Assembly (NCBI RefSeq): GCF_003217775.1
Contig: NZ_QJVJ01000008.1
Coordinates: 1-64,000, forward strand
DNA from: Paenibacillus flagellatus
GTDB taxonomy: Bacteria; Bacillota; Bacilli; Paenibacillales; NBRC-103111
Direction: 5' to 3'
DNA length: 64,000 nucleotides
Shown: positions 25,873-34,619 of the stretch, in pieces
Numbering within the stretch: the stretch's first letter is position 1
Layout: each line of letters opens with the position of its first letter
Notes under the pieces: model-generated
Told to the model about the DNA's origin: nothing
Databases searched by the model: none
Seen by the model: the letters and a program-made list of their open reading frames with translations, nothing else
Position numbers and translations under genes: made by a program

Positions 25873-27452
25873 ATTCGATACGATGCGTGGTCGTGGACGA
25901 TGAGACGCTCATTTTGCAGCGGATGGAAAAGTTTTTCCGCAAGCTGTCGCCGCCGCTTTCCCGGTTTCGATTGGCGGGTACGGCCCGGTCTGCGGAGCAG
26001 GGGATCGATCTTGCGCTCGAGACGGCGCCCGACATCGTCATAACGGATATCGTCATGCCGGGGATGGACGGCATCGAGATGATCGAGCGGCTGAAAGCCC
26101 GGCTGCCGCATACGGCCTTCATCGTTCTGAGCGCTTATCCGGACTTCCAATACGCCCAGCGGGCGATTGCGATGAATGTGCTCGATTATATCGTCAAAGT
26201 GCCGTTAAGCGACGCCAACCTGCTGGCGGCGCTGGAGAAGGCCGAGTCTCTCGTGCGCAGCTACCGGGAGAAGGCGACGAGGCTGCAGCAGCTGAACATG
26301 TCGGTGCAGGGCAACATTCACCTGCTGCGGAAGCAGGTGATGGGCGAGCTGCTCCGGGGCGAGCTGCGTCCCCGTTCGATGGAGCTGCGCCGGGACGAGC
26401 TGATGCTCTCGTTCAATCCGCAGTCGTACGGCTGCATGATGGCGAAGCTGGACGACGCCCGTACGTTCCACGCGACGTACAGCCGGGTCGACCAGCGGAC
26501 GCTGCGGTATGCGGTGCTGAATATTGTGGAGGAGCACCTGCGAAAGTACGGCGAAGGGTTCGCCTGCGAGCTGGAGCACGACCGTTTCATCGGAGTCATC
26601 ACCTGGCGAGCGGCGGTCAGCAGCGCGAAGCTCGAGTCGACCTTTCGCGAGCTGGGGGCGCTGCTTGTCCGCAGCATCAAGCAATATTTGAAGCTTTCCG
26701 TTTCGGTCGCGTTCAGCAAGCCGACCGGCGGCTGGGATTCGCTGCTTGCCGCGTGCCGGGAGGCGGACGAGGCGCTGGAGGAGAGCTTCTTCCGGGGCAG
26801 GGAGTCGGTCATTACGCCGGCGCGTCGGGTTCCGCCTTCTCCGGCGATACCCGATAAGCGGCTCCGCGAATGGCTGAACGGCATCACGGTACCGTCCACC
26901 GGGGAGGAGGCCGCCGCATTCGCGCGAGGCTTGCAGGAGGAGCTGCATCGTTCCGGCCCGGTATCGAAGGCGGCGCTGCTTGCCGAAGTGCGGGAATGGC
27001 TGCTTCGCTCGGAAGCCCGAACGGTCGCCGCGGCGATGCCGGCCGACGAGATCGGAGATTTGCACGAGCTGGCCGCATGGATCGCATCTTGTCGTTCGGC
27101 GGAAGCGAGGGGACAAGGGGGGGAGGAACCTCCGTGCCGGACGGAGATCCGCAAGGCGAAGGCGTACATTCGCGAGCGTCTGGCCGATCGGCTGACGCTG
27201 CAGGAAGTGGCCGAATACGTGAGCCTGAACGCTTCCTACTTCAGCGTCTTGTTCAAGAAGGAAGCGGGCGAAGGCTTTACCGATTACGTCAACCGGAAGC
27301 GGATCGAACGGGCGATCGAGCTTCTGCCCGAGCGGAACTGGACCAACCTGGAGCTCGGCGAGGCGGTGGGCATCGGCAACGAGCGGTATTTCTGCACACT
27401 GTTCAAGAAAATAACGGGCACCTCTCCGCAAAAATACAGGAGGGGGAAATGA
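25869..27452 (+). CDS. AraC-type response regulator, YesN type (operon 2)
   Basis: 527 residues. The receiver domain (1 to about 125) has Asp10-Asp11, phospho-acceptor Asp60 in VITDIVMPGMDG, Ser88 and Lys110. The usual Lys-Pro is Lys-Val-Pro (YIVKVPLSD). A long middle region (130-420) follows, and the C-terminal 105 residues are a double helix-turn-helix AraC domain (LADRLTLQEVAEYVSLNASY and the second unit ending TGTSPQKYRR). It probably activates the permease-lipoprotein genes of operon 2. Translation is coupled to the kinase. Confidence 0.93.
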   Translation: MNSIRCVVVDDETLILQRMEKFFRKLSPPLSRFRLAGTARSAEQGIDLALETAPDIVITDIVMPGMDGIEMIERLKARLPHTAFIVLSAYPDFQYAQRAIAMNVLDYIVKVPLSDANLLAALEKAESLVRSYREKATRLQQLNMSVQGNIHLLRKQVMGELLRGELRPRSMELRRDELMLSFNPQSYGCMMAKLDDARTFHATYSRVDQRTLRYAVLNIVEEHLRKYGEGFACELEHDRFIGVITWRAAVSSAKLESTFRELGALLVRSIKQYLKLSVSVAFSKPTGGWDSLLAACREADEALEESFFRGRESVITPARRVPPSPAIPDKRLREWLNGITVPSTGEEAAAFARGLQEELHRSGPVSKAALLAEVREWLLRSEARTVAAAMPADEIGDLHELAAWIASCRSAEARGQGGEEPPCRTEIRKAKAYIRERLADRLTLQEVAEYVSLNASYFSVLFKKEAGEGFTDYVNRKRIERAIELLPERNWTNLELGEAVGIGNERYFCTLFKKITGTSPQKYRRGK

Positions 27453-28003
27453 ACGCCGTGTCGCATTGAACATGGGAAATCGGGCTTGATCCGTTTCATG
27501 TAAACCGCTCGGGGCCGCGCCGTTTCGTTTAGTAATCGAGCCCTTAAACAGTCGGCCTCGTAGGTCCTCCCCAATCGAACAAGCTCGCCGGCATGCCGCT
27601 CAACGACGGTTCTGTCGGAGCAGGCCGCATGCTGCAAGTTCCGGATCGAGGCCAGGAGCGCCTCGTTGCCGCGGGGAATATCCGGCGGAAGCCGCACGAT
27701 CCCGATCGTGTCCTCGGTCATGACAGCCGCTTGTAAATTTCGTTCTAACCGAATGGTCTGCAGGTAGCGAAAAGGGCTGGCGATCGGCGACAAGCCGAAC
27801 CGGTTCCGGATTTCGGCCAACACTCTCCCTTTCTCTCGTTTCCAGCGGTCATGATCGAACCACTCCGAATTCAGATCGTTGGCTTGTTCTCTACGAACAG
27901 CGTCCCCATAGGCCGCTTCGCTCGAAAATTCATTCAGCGCAATCTGCCCGTCTTCCCGCCTATTCGAAACGACCGACTCGTTTTCCTCCCTGCGCGGCCG
28001 CAT
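27284..28003 (-). CDS. unrecognised open frame, possibly a gene remnant
   Basis: 239 codons from an ATG at 28003 (weak AAGGA just upstream). The first 170 residues look like real protein: a hydrophilic Arg/Glu-rich start, then SEWFDHDRWKREKGRVLAEI and FGLSPIASPFRYLQTIRLER, with base composition lower in GC than the neighbours. The last 56 codons lie antisense to the end of the operon 2 response regulator, which is implausible for an intact gene. The true C-terminus may have been lost by deletion or frameshift. No family was recognised. Confidence 0.28.
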   Translation of the reverse strand: MRPRREENESVVSNRREDGQIALNEFSSEAAYGDAVRREQANDLNSEWFDHDRWKREKGRVLAEIRNRFGLSPIASPFRYLQTIRLERNLQAAVMTEDTIGIVRLPPDIPRGNEALLASIRNLQHAACSDRTVVERHAGELVRLGRTYEADCLRARLLNETARPRAVYMKRIKPDFPCSMRHGVHFPLLYFCGEVPVIFLNSVQKYRSLPMPTASPSSRLVQFRSGRSSIARSIRFRLT

Positions 28004-28167
28004 TGATCCTTAGGGATCGAGGCGGCTTTTTGCTGTTCCGCGATATGATAACCCGAACGGTGAGCCCTCGCCATCCGAATAATTACAGATTTTCGGCCGA
28101 TTTTTAAAGGAAATCCGCCAATCCCGCGGCCTATAATGAAACCAGCGCTACCCCTATTGAAAGGAGG
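27453..28167. other. 715-base region between regulator and next kinase
   Basis: Contains only the doubtful minus-strand frame described at 27284-28003. The stretch is visibly less GC-rich than the rest, which suits a gene remnant or acquired DNA. The final 100 bases lead into the ribosome binding site AAGGAGG at 28161-28167. I see no clear promoter or terminator. Confidence 0.5.
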
Positions 28168-28173
28168 ATGGCC

Positions 28174-29934
28174 GTGCCGATGCGTCGCCTGTTCGCCTTC
28201 GTCCAAGCGTCGAAGTTTCGCACGCAAATTTTGCTCGGGACGCTGCTCGTGCTGCTGGCCGTGCTGCTCGTCACCGGCTCGATCGCCTACTCCCGCATCT
28301 CGCTGCTGATCCGCGACAGCACCGATCGCTACGTCCGCCAAGTCGCCCTGCAGGCGAACGACTCGCTCGACGCCCTGCTCGGCCAAGTGGACACGGTCAC
28401 GTTCCAAATCGCGGTCGATCCGCGGCTGCAGGAGCTGCTGTCGGCGATCAAGCGGGAGGCGCCGCAGGGCGGGATCGACGTCGATCACAAAATATCGGCC
28501 AAGCTCGTCCTCGAGGAGCTGCGGTCGTACGCGGCCTCGATCGTTTCGATCGATCTGTACGCCGGCGACGAAGCGGTCTACCCCGTGAAGCCGGCTCCGA
28601 CGGAGCGGCTCGATCCGGAATGGTCGGCCGCGGCCGACGGCAAGCCCGGCGAGCTGGTCTGGCTCGGGCTCGATCCCGCGGACAGCGGCAGCCTTCTGGC
28701 CATCCGGCAAATCCGGCTGGAGAACGATAAGTATGCGAGCGGCGGCTATTTGCTCGTCCGTGTCGGCAAGCTCGGGCTGCCGATCGTCAAGCCGTCGTTT
28801 CCGGGCATCGAGGGCAGCATCGTCTACTGGCTGGACGGCAAAGGAGAAGCGATCGCCTCCAACCGCGCCGCGCTTCCGCTATCGGCCGGCCAGGCGAGCG
28901 CCGCGACCGAGCCGGTCCGAATCGACGGTACGACCTATGTGCCGTTCCGGATAACGTCCCGTACGACGAACTGGACGCTTGTCGTCCTGACGCCGCTTGA
29001 CCGGCTCGCGGAAGGCGTGTACGTCGTCCGGGACGCGCTGCTGTGGGCCGGACTGATCGGCACGGCACTGCTCGTCCTGCTGACGCACGGCTTGTCGACG
29101 ATGATCGCGAGGCCCGTCCGCAAGCTGATCCGGGCGATGCGAAGCGCACCCGGCCGCGTGCCGAGGCCGAATCCGGCCGTGTACTACAACCGGGAGATGA
29201 ACGAGCTCAATTCGACCTACAACCGGATGGTGGAGCAAATCCGGGAGCTGATCTCGACCGTGTACGAAAAAGAGCTGCTGCAAAGCCAAGCCGAGGTCAA
29301 AGCGCTGCAGGCGCAAATCCATCCGCATTTTCTGTTCAATACGCTGGAGGCGTTTTACTGGATGTTGAAGGAAAAGGACGAGGACGGGCTGGCCGCCAAC
29401 GTCATCGCCTTGTCCGAGCTGTTCCGGTATACCGTTAAAAGCCCCGGCGCGGACGATTGGGTGACGGTGGCGGACGAGGTGCGCCATGCCGAGCTGTACA
29501 TGACGCTGATGGCGATGCGTCTCGGGGACCGGATCGGGTGGGAATGCGACATCGCTCCTGAATCGCTCAAGCTCCCTCTCCCGAAGCTGCTTATCCAGCC
29601 GCTGATCGAGAATGCGATCCGGCACGGCATCGAGCCGCAAAAAGGGCGCGGCGTCATCGGCTTGACGATCCGCCCGTCCGCGGACGGACGGTCGATCGTC
29701 ATTCGCGTCGAGGACGACGGAAGCGGCATCGACGAGGAAGGGTGGGAGAGGCTCGAAGCCGACTTGCGAGGGAGGCCGTCGACCTCTCCCGGCGGAGGCG
29801 CGGGCATCGGCTTGTCGAACATCCGCCGCCGGCTTCAGCTGTATTACGGTACGGACGACGCCATGACGATCCGCAGCAGGGCCGGCCAAGGAACGGTCGT
29901 CGAATTGAACATTCCGAAGGGAGGCTCGTCATGA
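28174..29934 (+). CDS. sensor histidine kinase, YesM type (operon 3)
   Basis: About 586 residues. Helix 1 is at about 19-41, then an extracellular sensor to about 285, helix 2 at about 290-308, a HAMP-like segment and the kinase motif QAQIHPHFLFNTLEAFYW with the phospho-acceptor His near residue 385. HATPase_c shows PLIENAIRHGIEPQKGRG and EDDGSGID. AAGGAGG at 28161-28167 touches an ATG at 28168, so the GTG at 28174 (6-base spacing) or the ATG at 28180 is a better start; GTG is used here. The stop overlaps the regulator start by ATGA. Confidence 0.92.
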   Translation: MPMRRLFAFVQASKFRTQILLGTLLVLLAVLLVTGSIAYSRISLLIRDSTDRYVRQVALQANDSLDALLGQVDTVTFQIAVDPRLQELLSAIKREAPQGGIDVDHKISAKLVLEELRSYAASIVSIDLYAGDEAVYPVKPAPTERLDPEWSAAADGKPGELVWLGLDPADSGSLLAIRQIRLENDKYASGGYLLVRVGKLGLPIVKPSFPGIEGSIVYWLDGKGEAIASNRAALPLSAGQASAATEPVRIDGTTYVPFRITSRTTNWTLVVLTPLDRLAEGVYVVRDALLWAGLIGTALLVLLTHGLSTMIARPVRKLIRAMRSAPGRVPRPNPAVYYNREMNELNSTYNRMVEQIRELISTVYEKELLQSQAEVKALQAQIHPHFLFNTLEAFYWMLKEKDEDGLAANVIALSELFRYTVKSPGADDWVTVADEVRHAELYMTLMAMRLGDRIGWECDIAPESLKLPLPKLLIQPLIENAIRHGIEPQKGRGVIGLTIRPSADGRSIVIRVEDDGSGIDEEGWERLEADLRGRPSTSPGGGAGIGLSNIRRRLQLYYGTDDAMTIRSRAGQGTVVELNIPKGGSS

Positions 29935-30716
29935 ACCGGACGTGCAGCATCATGATCGTCGACGACGAAAGCTTGACCCGCAACGGGCTGTTTCGGACGT
30001 TGACCCGATGGGCCAAAGGACAATGCGACATTATCGTGGCGGAGGACGGCTTGGAAGCGTGGGAGCGGCTGCGGGAAAGGAAAGACGGCTGCGACCTGCT
30101 CATCACCGACATCCGGATGCCGCGCATGGACGGGCTGGAGCTGATCCGAAAGCTGCGGGAGGCGGGCGACGGCGTCGCAGCGATTTTGCTGACCGGACAC
30201 GCGGAGTTCGAATATGCGCGGACCGCCGTCTCGCTCGGCGCGATCAGCTACTTGCTCAAGCCGATCGACGAGAGCCGGCTGATCGGCGAGGTCGAGGAAG
30301 GATTGCGCCGCGCCGAGGAGCTGCGGCTCGGGACGACCCGGCGGAAGCGGATGGAGGCTTATCCGGAGCTGTTCGGCGGCGGCCGGAACGAGATCGCCAA
30401 CCCGCTGATCCGCGAGGCGGTCCGGTACGCGGAGGAGCGTCTCGCGGAGCCGCTTACCGCGAAGGACGCGGCGCAGGCGGTCCACCTGAACGTCAGCTAC
30501 TTCAGCGTCCTGTTCAAGCGGGAGGCTGGCATGCCGTTTACCGAGTTCGTGACGAGACGGCGGATGCTGGAGGCGAAACGGCTGCTGCTCGACACGGACA
30601 TGAAAATATACGAAATCGCCGAACGGACGGGCTACCAGTCCGCCAGCTATTTCGTCAAGCTGTTCCAAGAGCAGGAGGGAATGACCCCGAAGGAATTCCG
30701 GGACACGTACCGCTGA
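29931..30716 (+). CDS. AraC-type response regulator, short form (operon 3)
   Basis: 261 residues. The receiver has Asp11-Asp12, phospho-acceptor Asp60 in LITDIRMPRMDG, Thr88 and Lys110-Pro. It is joined by a short linker to an AraC double helix-turn-helix (about 155-261) ending MTPKEFRDTYR. It lacks the long middle region of the operon 2 regulator. It is coupled to the kinase and followed after 191 bases by the lipoprotein gene with its own promoter, which it probably activates. Confidence 0.93.
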   Translation: MNRTCSIMIVDDESLTRNGLFRTLTRWAKGQCDIIVAEDGLEAWERLRERKDGCDLLITDIRMPRMDGLELIRKLREAGDGVAAILLTGHAEFEYARTAVSLGAISYLLKPIDESRLIGEVEEGLRRAEELRLGTTRRKRMEAYPELFGGGRNEIANPLIREAVRYAEERLAEPLTAKDAAQAVHLNVSYFSVLFKREAGMPFTEFVTRRRMLEAKRLLLDTDMKIYEIAERTGYQSASYFVKLFQEQEGMTPKEFRDTYR

Positions 30717-30832
30717 ACCCGAAAGCCGGTGCACTATGGAAATGGACCCTAGGACCGGGGGCGCCGGACTGCCGAAAGGCCGACTCTCCGCCAACATCCA
30801 ACGACAGCGACATATCGCCCAATCGTTGTTTC

Positions 30833-30875
30833 ATGACGAAAGGAGGGCTCCGCCCTATACTTGAAAGCGTATCCA
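30833..30875 (+). promoter_or_regulatory. promoter with cre site for the operon 3 lipoprotein
   Basis: ATGACG (30833-30838), a 17-base spacer and TATACT (30856-30861) make a plausible promoter. Directly after it, TGAAAGCGTATCCA at 30862-30875 fits the CcpA consensus TGNAANCGNWNNCA at every defined position. Its place over the transcription start implies repression in preferred sugars. Confidence 0.65.
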
Positions 30876-30907
30876 ATTCGAGAAGCCGAGAAACGGGGGA
30901 ATGGAAG

Positions 30908-32650
30908 TTGGGGAAACACGCGCATAAGCGGGTTGCCGGGACGGTGGCGCTCGCGCTCGCCCTAGGCACCGTGCTGGCGGCATGCGGCGATTCGAAGGAC
31001 GGCGGCTCCGGCGACGACGGGAGCAAAGCGCCCGAGGCGGCGGCGAACTATAACGGGCATACCGCGCCGTTCGAAGGAGGCAAGTTCAACCCGCCGGTGA
31101 CGATGACGACGATCGGCTGCACGAGCGATCTGAAGTACAAAAACGGCGAGACGTTCGAGAACAACGTCGCGCTGCGCTGGGCGAAGGAGAAGCTCGGCAT
31201 CGAGGTCAAATACGTCTGGAGCGCGCCCCACGAGAGCGGCGCCTGCGCGAACAAGCTGCGGCTGTCGCTGTCGGCGAACGAGCCGATGCCGGACGTCCTG
31301 CACGTCTGGGCGAACGATACGGCGAGCAAAAACCTGCTGCAAAATTTGATCGATTCCGGGCAATTCATGGACATTACCCAGGCGTTCGACCAATACGCTT
31401 CCGGCGAGCTGAAGCGGATCATGCAGCAGTATCCGCAGGCGTGGAATCTGGTCAGCAAAAACAACAAGCGGTACGGGCTGCCGATCATGCAGCTGGCGCA
31501 CAACACCGACAGCCTGCTCTACATCCGCGACGACTGGATGAAGAAGCTGAACCTGCAGCCGCCGAAGACGATCGCCGACTTGGAGACGATCATGGACGCC
31601 TTCGTCAACCAAGATCCGGACGGCAACGGCAAAAAAGATACGGTCGGTATAGCGCTTTCGCTGCAAAACACCGGCAACACGCTCAACTTCAACAATTGGC
31701 TGGCCGACGGCAGCTGGATATTCGGCGCGTACGGCGCCACCCCCGCCGTCTGGACGAAGGCGAAAAACGGCGGGCTCCAATACGGATCGGTGCAGCCGGA
31801 GATGAAGCCGGCGCTCGCCAAGGTGAAGGAATGGATCGAGAAAGGGTACATCGACAAGGAGGCGACGCTGCACGACGTCACGAAGGCGTCGGAGCTGGCC
31901 GTATCCGGCAAGGCGGGCATTCTCCCGGCTCCGTTCTGGGGCGCCACTTGGCCGATCGGCGATTTGGCCAAAAACGTGCCGGGCGCCTCGATGACCGCCT
32001 ACCCGCTTCCCGTCGGCCCTGACGGCAAAACCGGTCACTACACGCTCAGCCTCGCCACGCACGCCTTTTTGATCAACAAAAATTACAAGCATCCGGACGC
32101 CGCGTTCCACTACTTCAACAAGCTGCTCGAGTTTTCGTCGGGAACGCCGGGCTCGGACATGGAGAACGGCTTCATGGAGGGGTACGATTACGCGATCGTC
32201 GACGGCAAAGTGACGAAGGAGCCGGACAAAATACCTGGCGGGCCGTTCGACGTGTACAAGGCGACGCTCATTCCCGAGACGCCGAACGATCCGTCGCGCA
32301 ATATCGATTCGTTTACGAGGCTGAGCAAGCTGAAGCCGGGGGAGCAGCCCGCCAACGCGGTCGACCGGGGCAACTACGATTGCTGCAAAAGCGTCGTCGC
32401 CAACGCCATGATGGTATACGCCGCCAAAGATACCGCCTATGAAGACCTGTTCATCGGGGGAGCAACCGAGACGATGCGGTCGAAAGGCGAAATGCTGCAA
32501 AAGCTCGAGATGGACACGTTCACGAAAATCATTTACGGCCGCGCGCCGCTCGACGAGTTCGACAAGTTCGTGGAGAAGTGGCGCACCTCGGGCGGCGAAG
32601 CCGTCACGAAAGAGGTCAACGACTGGTACAAATCGGTCGGCGGCAAATAA
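30908..32650 (+). CDS. sugar ABC transporter substrate-binding lipoprotein (operon 3)
   Basis: 580 residues. The start is TTG at 30908, preceded by GGGGGA at 6-base spacing; no in-frame ATG is near. The lipoprotein signal ends VLAAC with Cys26. The mature protein shows LSANEPMPDVLHVWANDTAS and DPDGNGKKDTVGI (calcium-loop-like), typical of long Paenibacillus SBPs. Four extra Cys in the mature part are unusual for a lipoprotein (the GCTSD and GACAN stretches and NYDCCKS), so a disulfide is possible. A hairpin at 32651-32705 separates it from the permease. Confidence 0.88.
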   Translation: MGKHAHKRVAGTVALALALGTVLAACGDSKDGGSGDDGSKAPEAAANYNGHTAPFEGGKFNPPVTMTTIGCTSDLKYKNGETFENNVALRWAKEKLGIEVKYVWSAPHESGACANKLRLSLSANEPMPDVLHVWANDTASKNLLQNLIDSGQFMDITQAFDQYASGELKRIMQQYPQAWNLVSKNNKRYGLPIMQLAHNTDSLLYIRDDWMKKLNLQPPKTIADLETIMDAFVNQDPDGNGKKDTVGIALSLQNTGNTLNFNNWLADGSWIFGAYGATPAVWTKAKNGGLQYGSVQPEMKPALAKVKEWIEKGYIDKEATLHDVTKASELAVSGKAGILPAPFWGATWPIGDLAKNVPGASMTAYPLPVGPDGKTGHYTLSLATHAFLINKNYKHPDAAFHYFNKLLEFSSGTPGSDMENGFMEGYDYAIVDGKVTKEPDKIPGGPFDVYKATLIPETPNDPSRNIDSFTRLSKLKPGEQPANAVDRGNYDCCKSVVANAMMVYAAKDTAYEDLFIGGATETMRSKGEMLQKLEMDTFTKIIYGRAPLDEFDKFVEKWRTSGGEAVTKEVNDWYKSVGGK

Positions 32651-32705
32651 CCGGAGCCGGGGAGGCGGAGGGGGAGCGATTCCTCTCCCGCCGACCCCCG
32701 GCTCG
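32651..32705 (+). other. long hairpin between lipoprotein and permease genes (operon 3)
   Basis: GAGCCGGGG at 32654-32662 pairs with CCCCGGCTC at 32696-32704, with an inner stem GGCGG/CCGCC. No T-run follows. It is in the same position as the hairpin of operon 1. Confidence 0.65.
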
Positions 32706-32721
32706 GAAAGGGGGAGGAACG

Positions 32722-33618
32722 ATGCTGCGGCATCTGAAGCGGATGTGGCCGCTGCATGCGATGCTGGCGCCGGCCGTCGCGCTGACGTTCGTATTCGCTT
32801 ACTTGCCGATGTTCGGCCTGGTTATCGCATTTCAGGACTATAAGCCGTGGTACGGGTTTTGGCGTTCGCCGTGGGTCGGATTCGCCCATTTCGAGTATTT
32901 GTTTTCGCAGGAGGACAGCACGCGCGTCATCTGGAACACGCTGATCATCTCCGCGATGAAGCTGGTCGCCAACCTGCTCGCGCCGCTTGTCTTCGCCCTG
33001 CTGCTGAACGAGGTTCGCCGGGTCCGGTTCAAGCGGACGGTTCAGACGCTCGTCTACTTGCCCCACTTTCTGTCGTGGGTCATTCTCGCCGGCATCATGA
33101 TCGACCTGCTGTCGCTGAAAGGAATCGTCAACCGGACGTTGACCGCGCTGTTCGGCATCGAGCCCGTGTTTTTTCTCGGCGACGGCGACTGGTTCCGGGC
33201 GACCGTCGTTCTGACCGACGTCTGGAAGGAGTTCGGCTTCGGTACGATCCTGTTCCTCGCGTCGCTCGCGGGCGTCAATCCGGCGCTCTACGAGGCGGCG
33301 GAGATCGACGGCGCGAACCGGTGGAAGCAGACGCTGTACGTGACGATTCCCGCCATTACGCCGATTACCGTCGTCGTGGCGACGCTGTCGCTCGGCAACA
33401 TTTTGAACGCCGGGTTCGATCAAATCTTCAACCTGTACAACCCGCTCGTCTTCGAGAAGGGCGACATCATCGACACGTACGTGTACCGGGTCGGCCTGCT
33501 GTCCGGCGATTTCAGCTTCGCCACCGCCGTCGGCTTGTTCAAGTCGGTCGTCGGGCTGCTGCTCATCGCCGTCTCGTACCGGCTCGCTTACCGGTTCGCC
33601 AACTACCGCATTTTCTAG
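32722..33618 (+). CDS. ABC sugar permease, LplB type (operon 3)
   Basis: 298 residues, six helices. Features are YLPMFGLVIAFQDYKPWYGF at the first periplasmic loop and the EAA loop EAAEIDGANRWKQTLYVTIP. GGGGGAGG before the ATG at 32722 fixes the start; upstream in-frame codons run through the hairpin and are not used. The partner gene begins 13 bases after the stop. Confidence 0.92.
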   Translation: MLRHLKRMWPLHAMLAPAVALTFVFAYLPMFGLVIAFQDYKPWYGFWRSPWVGFAHFEYLFSQEDSTRVIWNTLIISAMKLVANLLAPLVFALLLNEVRRVRFKRTVQTLVYLPHFLSWVILAGIMIDLLSLKGIVNRTLTALFGIEPVFFLGDGDWFRATVVLTDVWKEFGFGTILFLASLAGVNPALYEAAEIDGANRWKQTLYVTIPAITPITVVVATLSLGNILNAGFDQIFNLYNPLVFEKGDIIDTYVYRVGLLSGDFSFATAVGLFKSVVGLLLIAVSYRLAYRFANYRIF

Positions 33619-33631
33619 GAGCGTCGACGCC

Positions 33632-34510
33632 ATGTATTACAAAACGAAAGGGTACCGTCTGTTCAACGCGTTCAACCTGGCGCTGCTCGCCGTGCTCGCC
33701 GTCGCCTGCGTCCTTCCGCTGCTGCACATTCTGGCCGTCTCCTTCAGCGGCAAGGCGGCGGCGAGCGCCAATGTCGTCGTCTTTTGGCCGGTCGATTTCA
33801 ACTGGGACGCGTACGCGAAGACGTTCGGCAACGACCACTTCCTGACCGCCTTCGGCGTATCCGTGAAGCGGGTCGTCGCCGGTACGGCGCTCGGGATGCT
33901 GGTCACGATCATGACCGCTTATCCGCTGTCCAAGGATAACGCCGTTTTGCGCGGACGCACCGTCTACACGTGGTATTTCATCGTCACGATGCTGTTCAGC
34001 GGCGGCCTCGTACCGTCGTACGTCATCATGTCGAAGCTCGGGCTGATCAACTCGTTTTGGGCGCTCATCCTGCCCGGGCTGGTGACGGTGTTCAACGTCA
34101 TCCTGCTGCTCAATTTTTTCCGCGGCGTGCCGAAGGAGCTGGAGGAGGCGGCGTTCATCGACGGGGCCGGGCAGGTCGCGACGCTCGTCCGCATTTATTT
34201 GCCGGTGTCGCTGCCGTCGCTCGCCACGCTGACGCTGTTCCATATCGTGTCCCACTGGAACGCTTGGTTCGACGGGATGATCTACTTGTCGAAGCCGTCG
34301 GATTGGCCGCTGTCGACGCTGCTGCAGACGATTATCGTGCAGGTCGATTTTACGAAGCTGGCGAGCAACCCCCAAGCAATCGAGAACATATCCGACCGGA
34401 CGGTGCGGGCGTCGCAAATTTTGATCGGCTCGCTGCCGGTGCTGCTTGTTTACCCGTTTTTGCAAAAGTATTTCGTCAAAGGGATCGTCGTGGGGGCGGT
34501 CAAGGAATGA
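33632..34510 (+). CDS. ABC sugar permease, YtcP type (operon 3)
   Basis: 292 residues, six helices. It has the class motif MLFSGGLVPSYVIMSKLGLI, the EAA loop EAAFIDGAGQVATLVRIYLP and the C-terminus FLQKYFVKGIVVGAVKE. AGGAGCG precedes the ATG. The secreted beta-helix gene follows 109 bases later and probably belongs to the same transcript. Confidence 0.92.
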   Translation: MYYKTKGYRLFNAFNLALLAVLAVACVLPLLHILAVSFSGKAAASANVVVFWPVDFNWDAYAKTFGNDHFLTAFGVSVKRVVAGTALGMLVTIMTAYPLSKDNAVLRGRTVYTWYFIVTMLFSGGLVPSYVIMSKLGLINSFWALILPGLVTVFNVILLLNFFRGVPKELEEAAFIDGAGQVATLVRIYLPVSLPSLATLTLFHIVSHWNAWFDGMIYLSKPSDWPLSTLLQTIIVQVDFTKLASNPQAIENISDRTVRASQILIGSLPVLLVYPFLQKYFVKGIVVGAVKE

Positions 34511-34619
34511 GCCCGAGCGCAGCCGGCGACGGAGGAGGTGATGCGGCCCGCGACCAGAGGGCCAAGCCGGCAATGACATCCGGTCAGACACGATCGCGAT
34601 AACGATAAGGAGGAATGGA

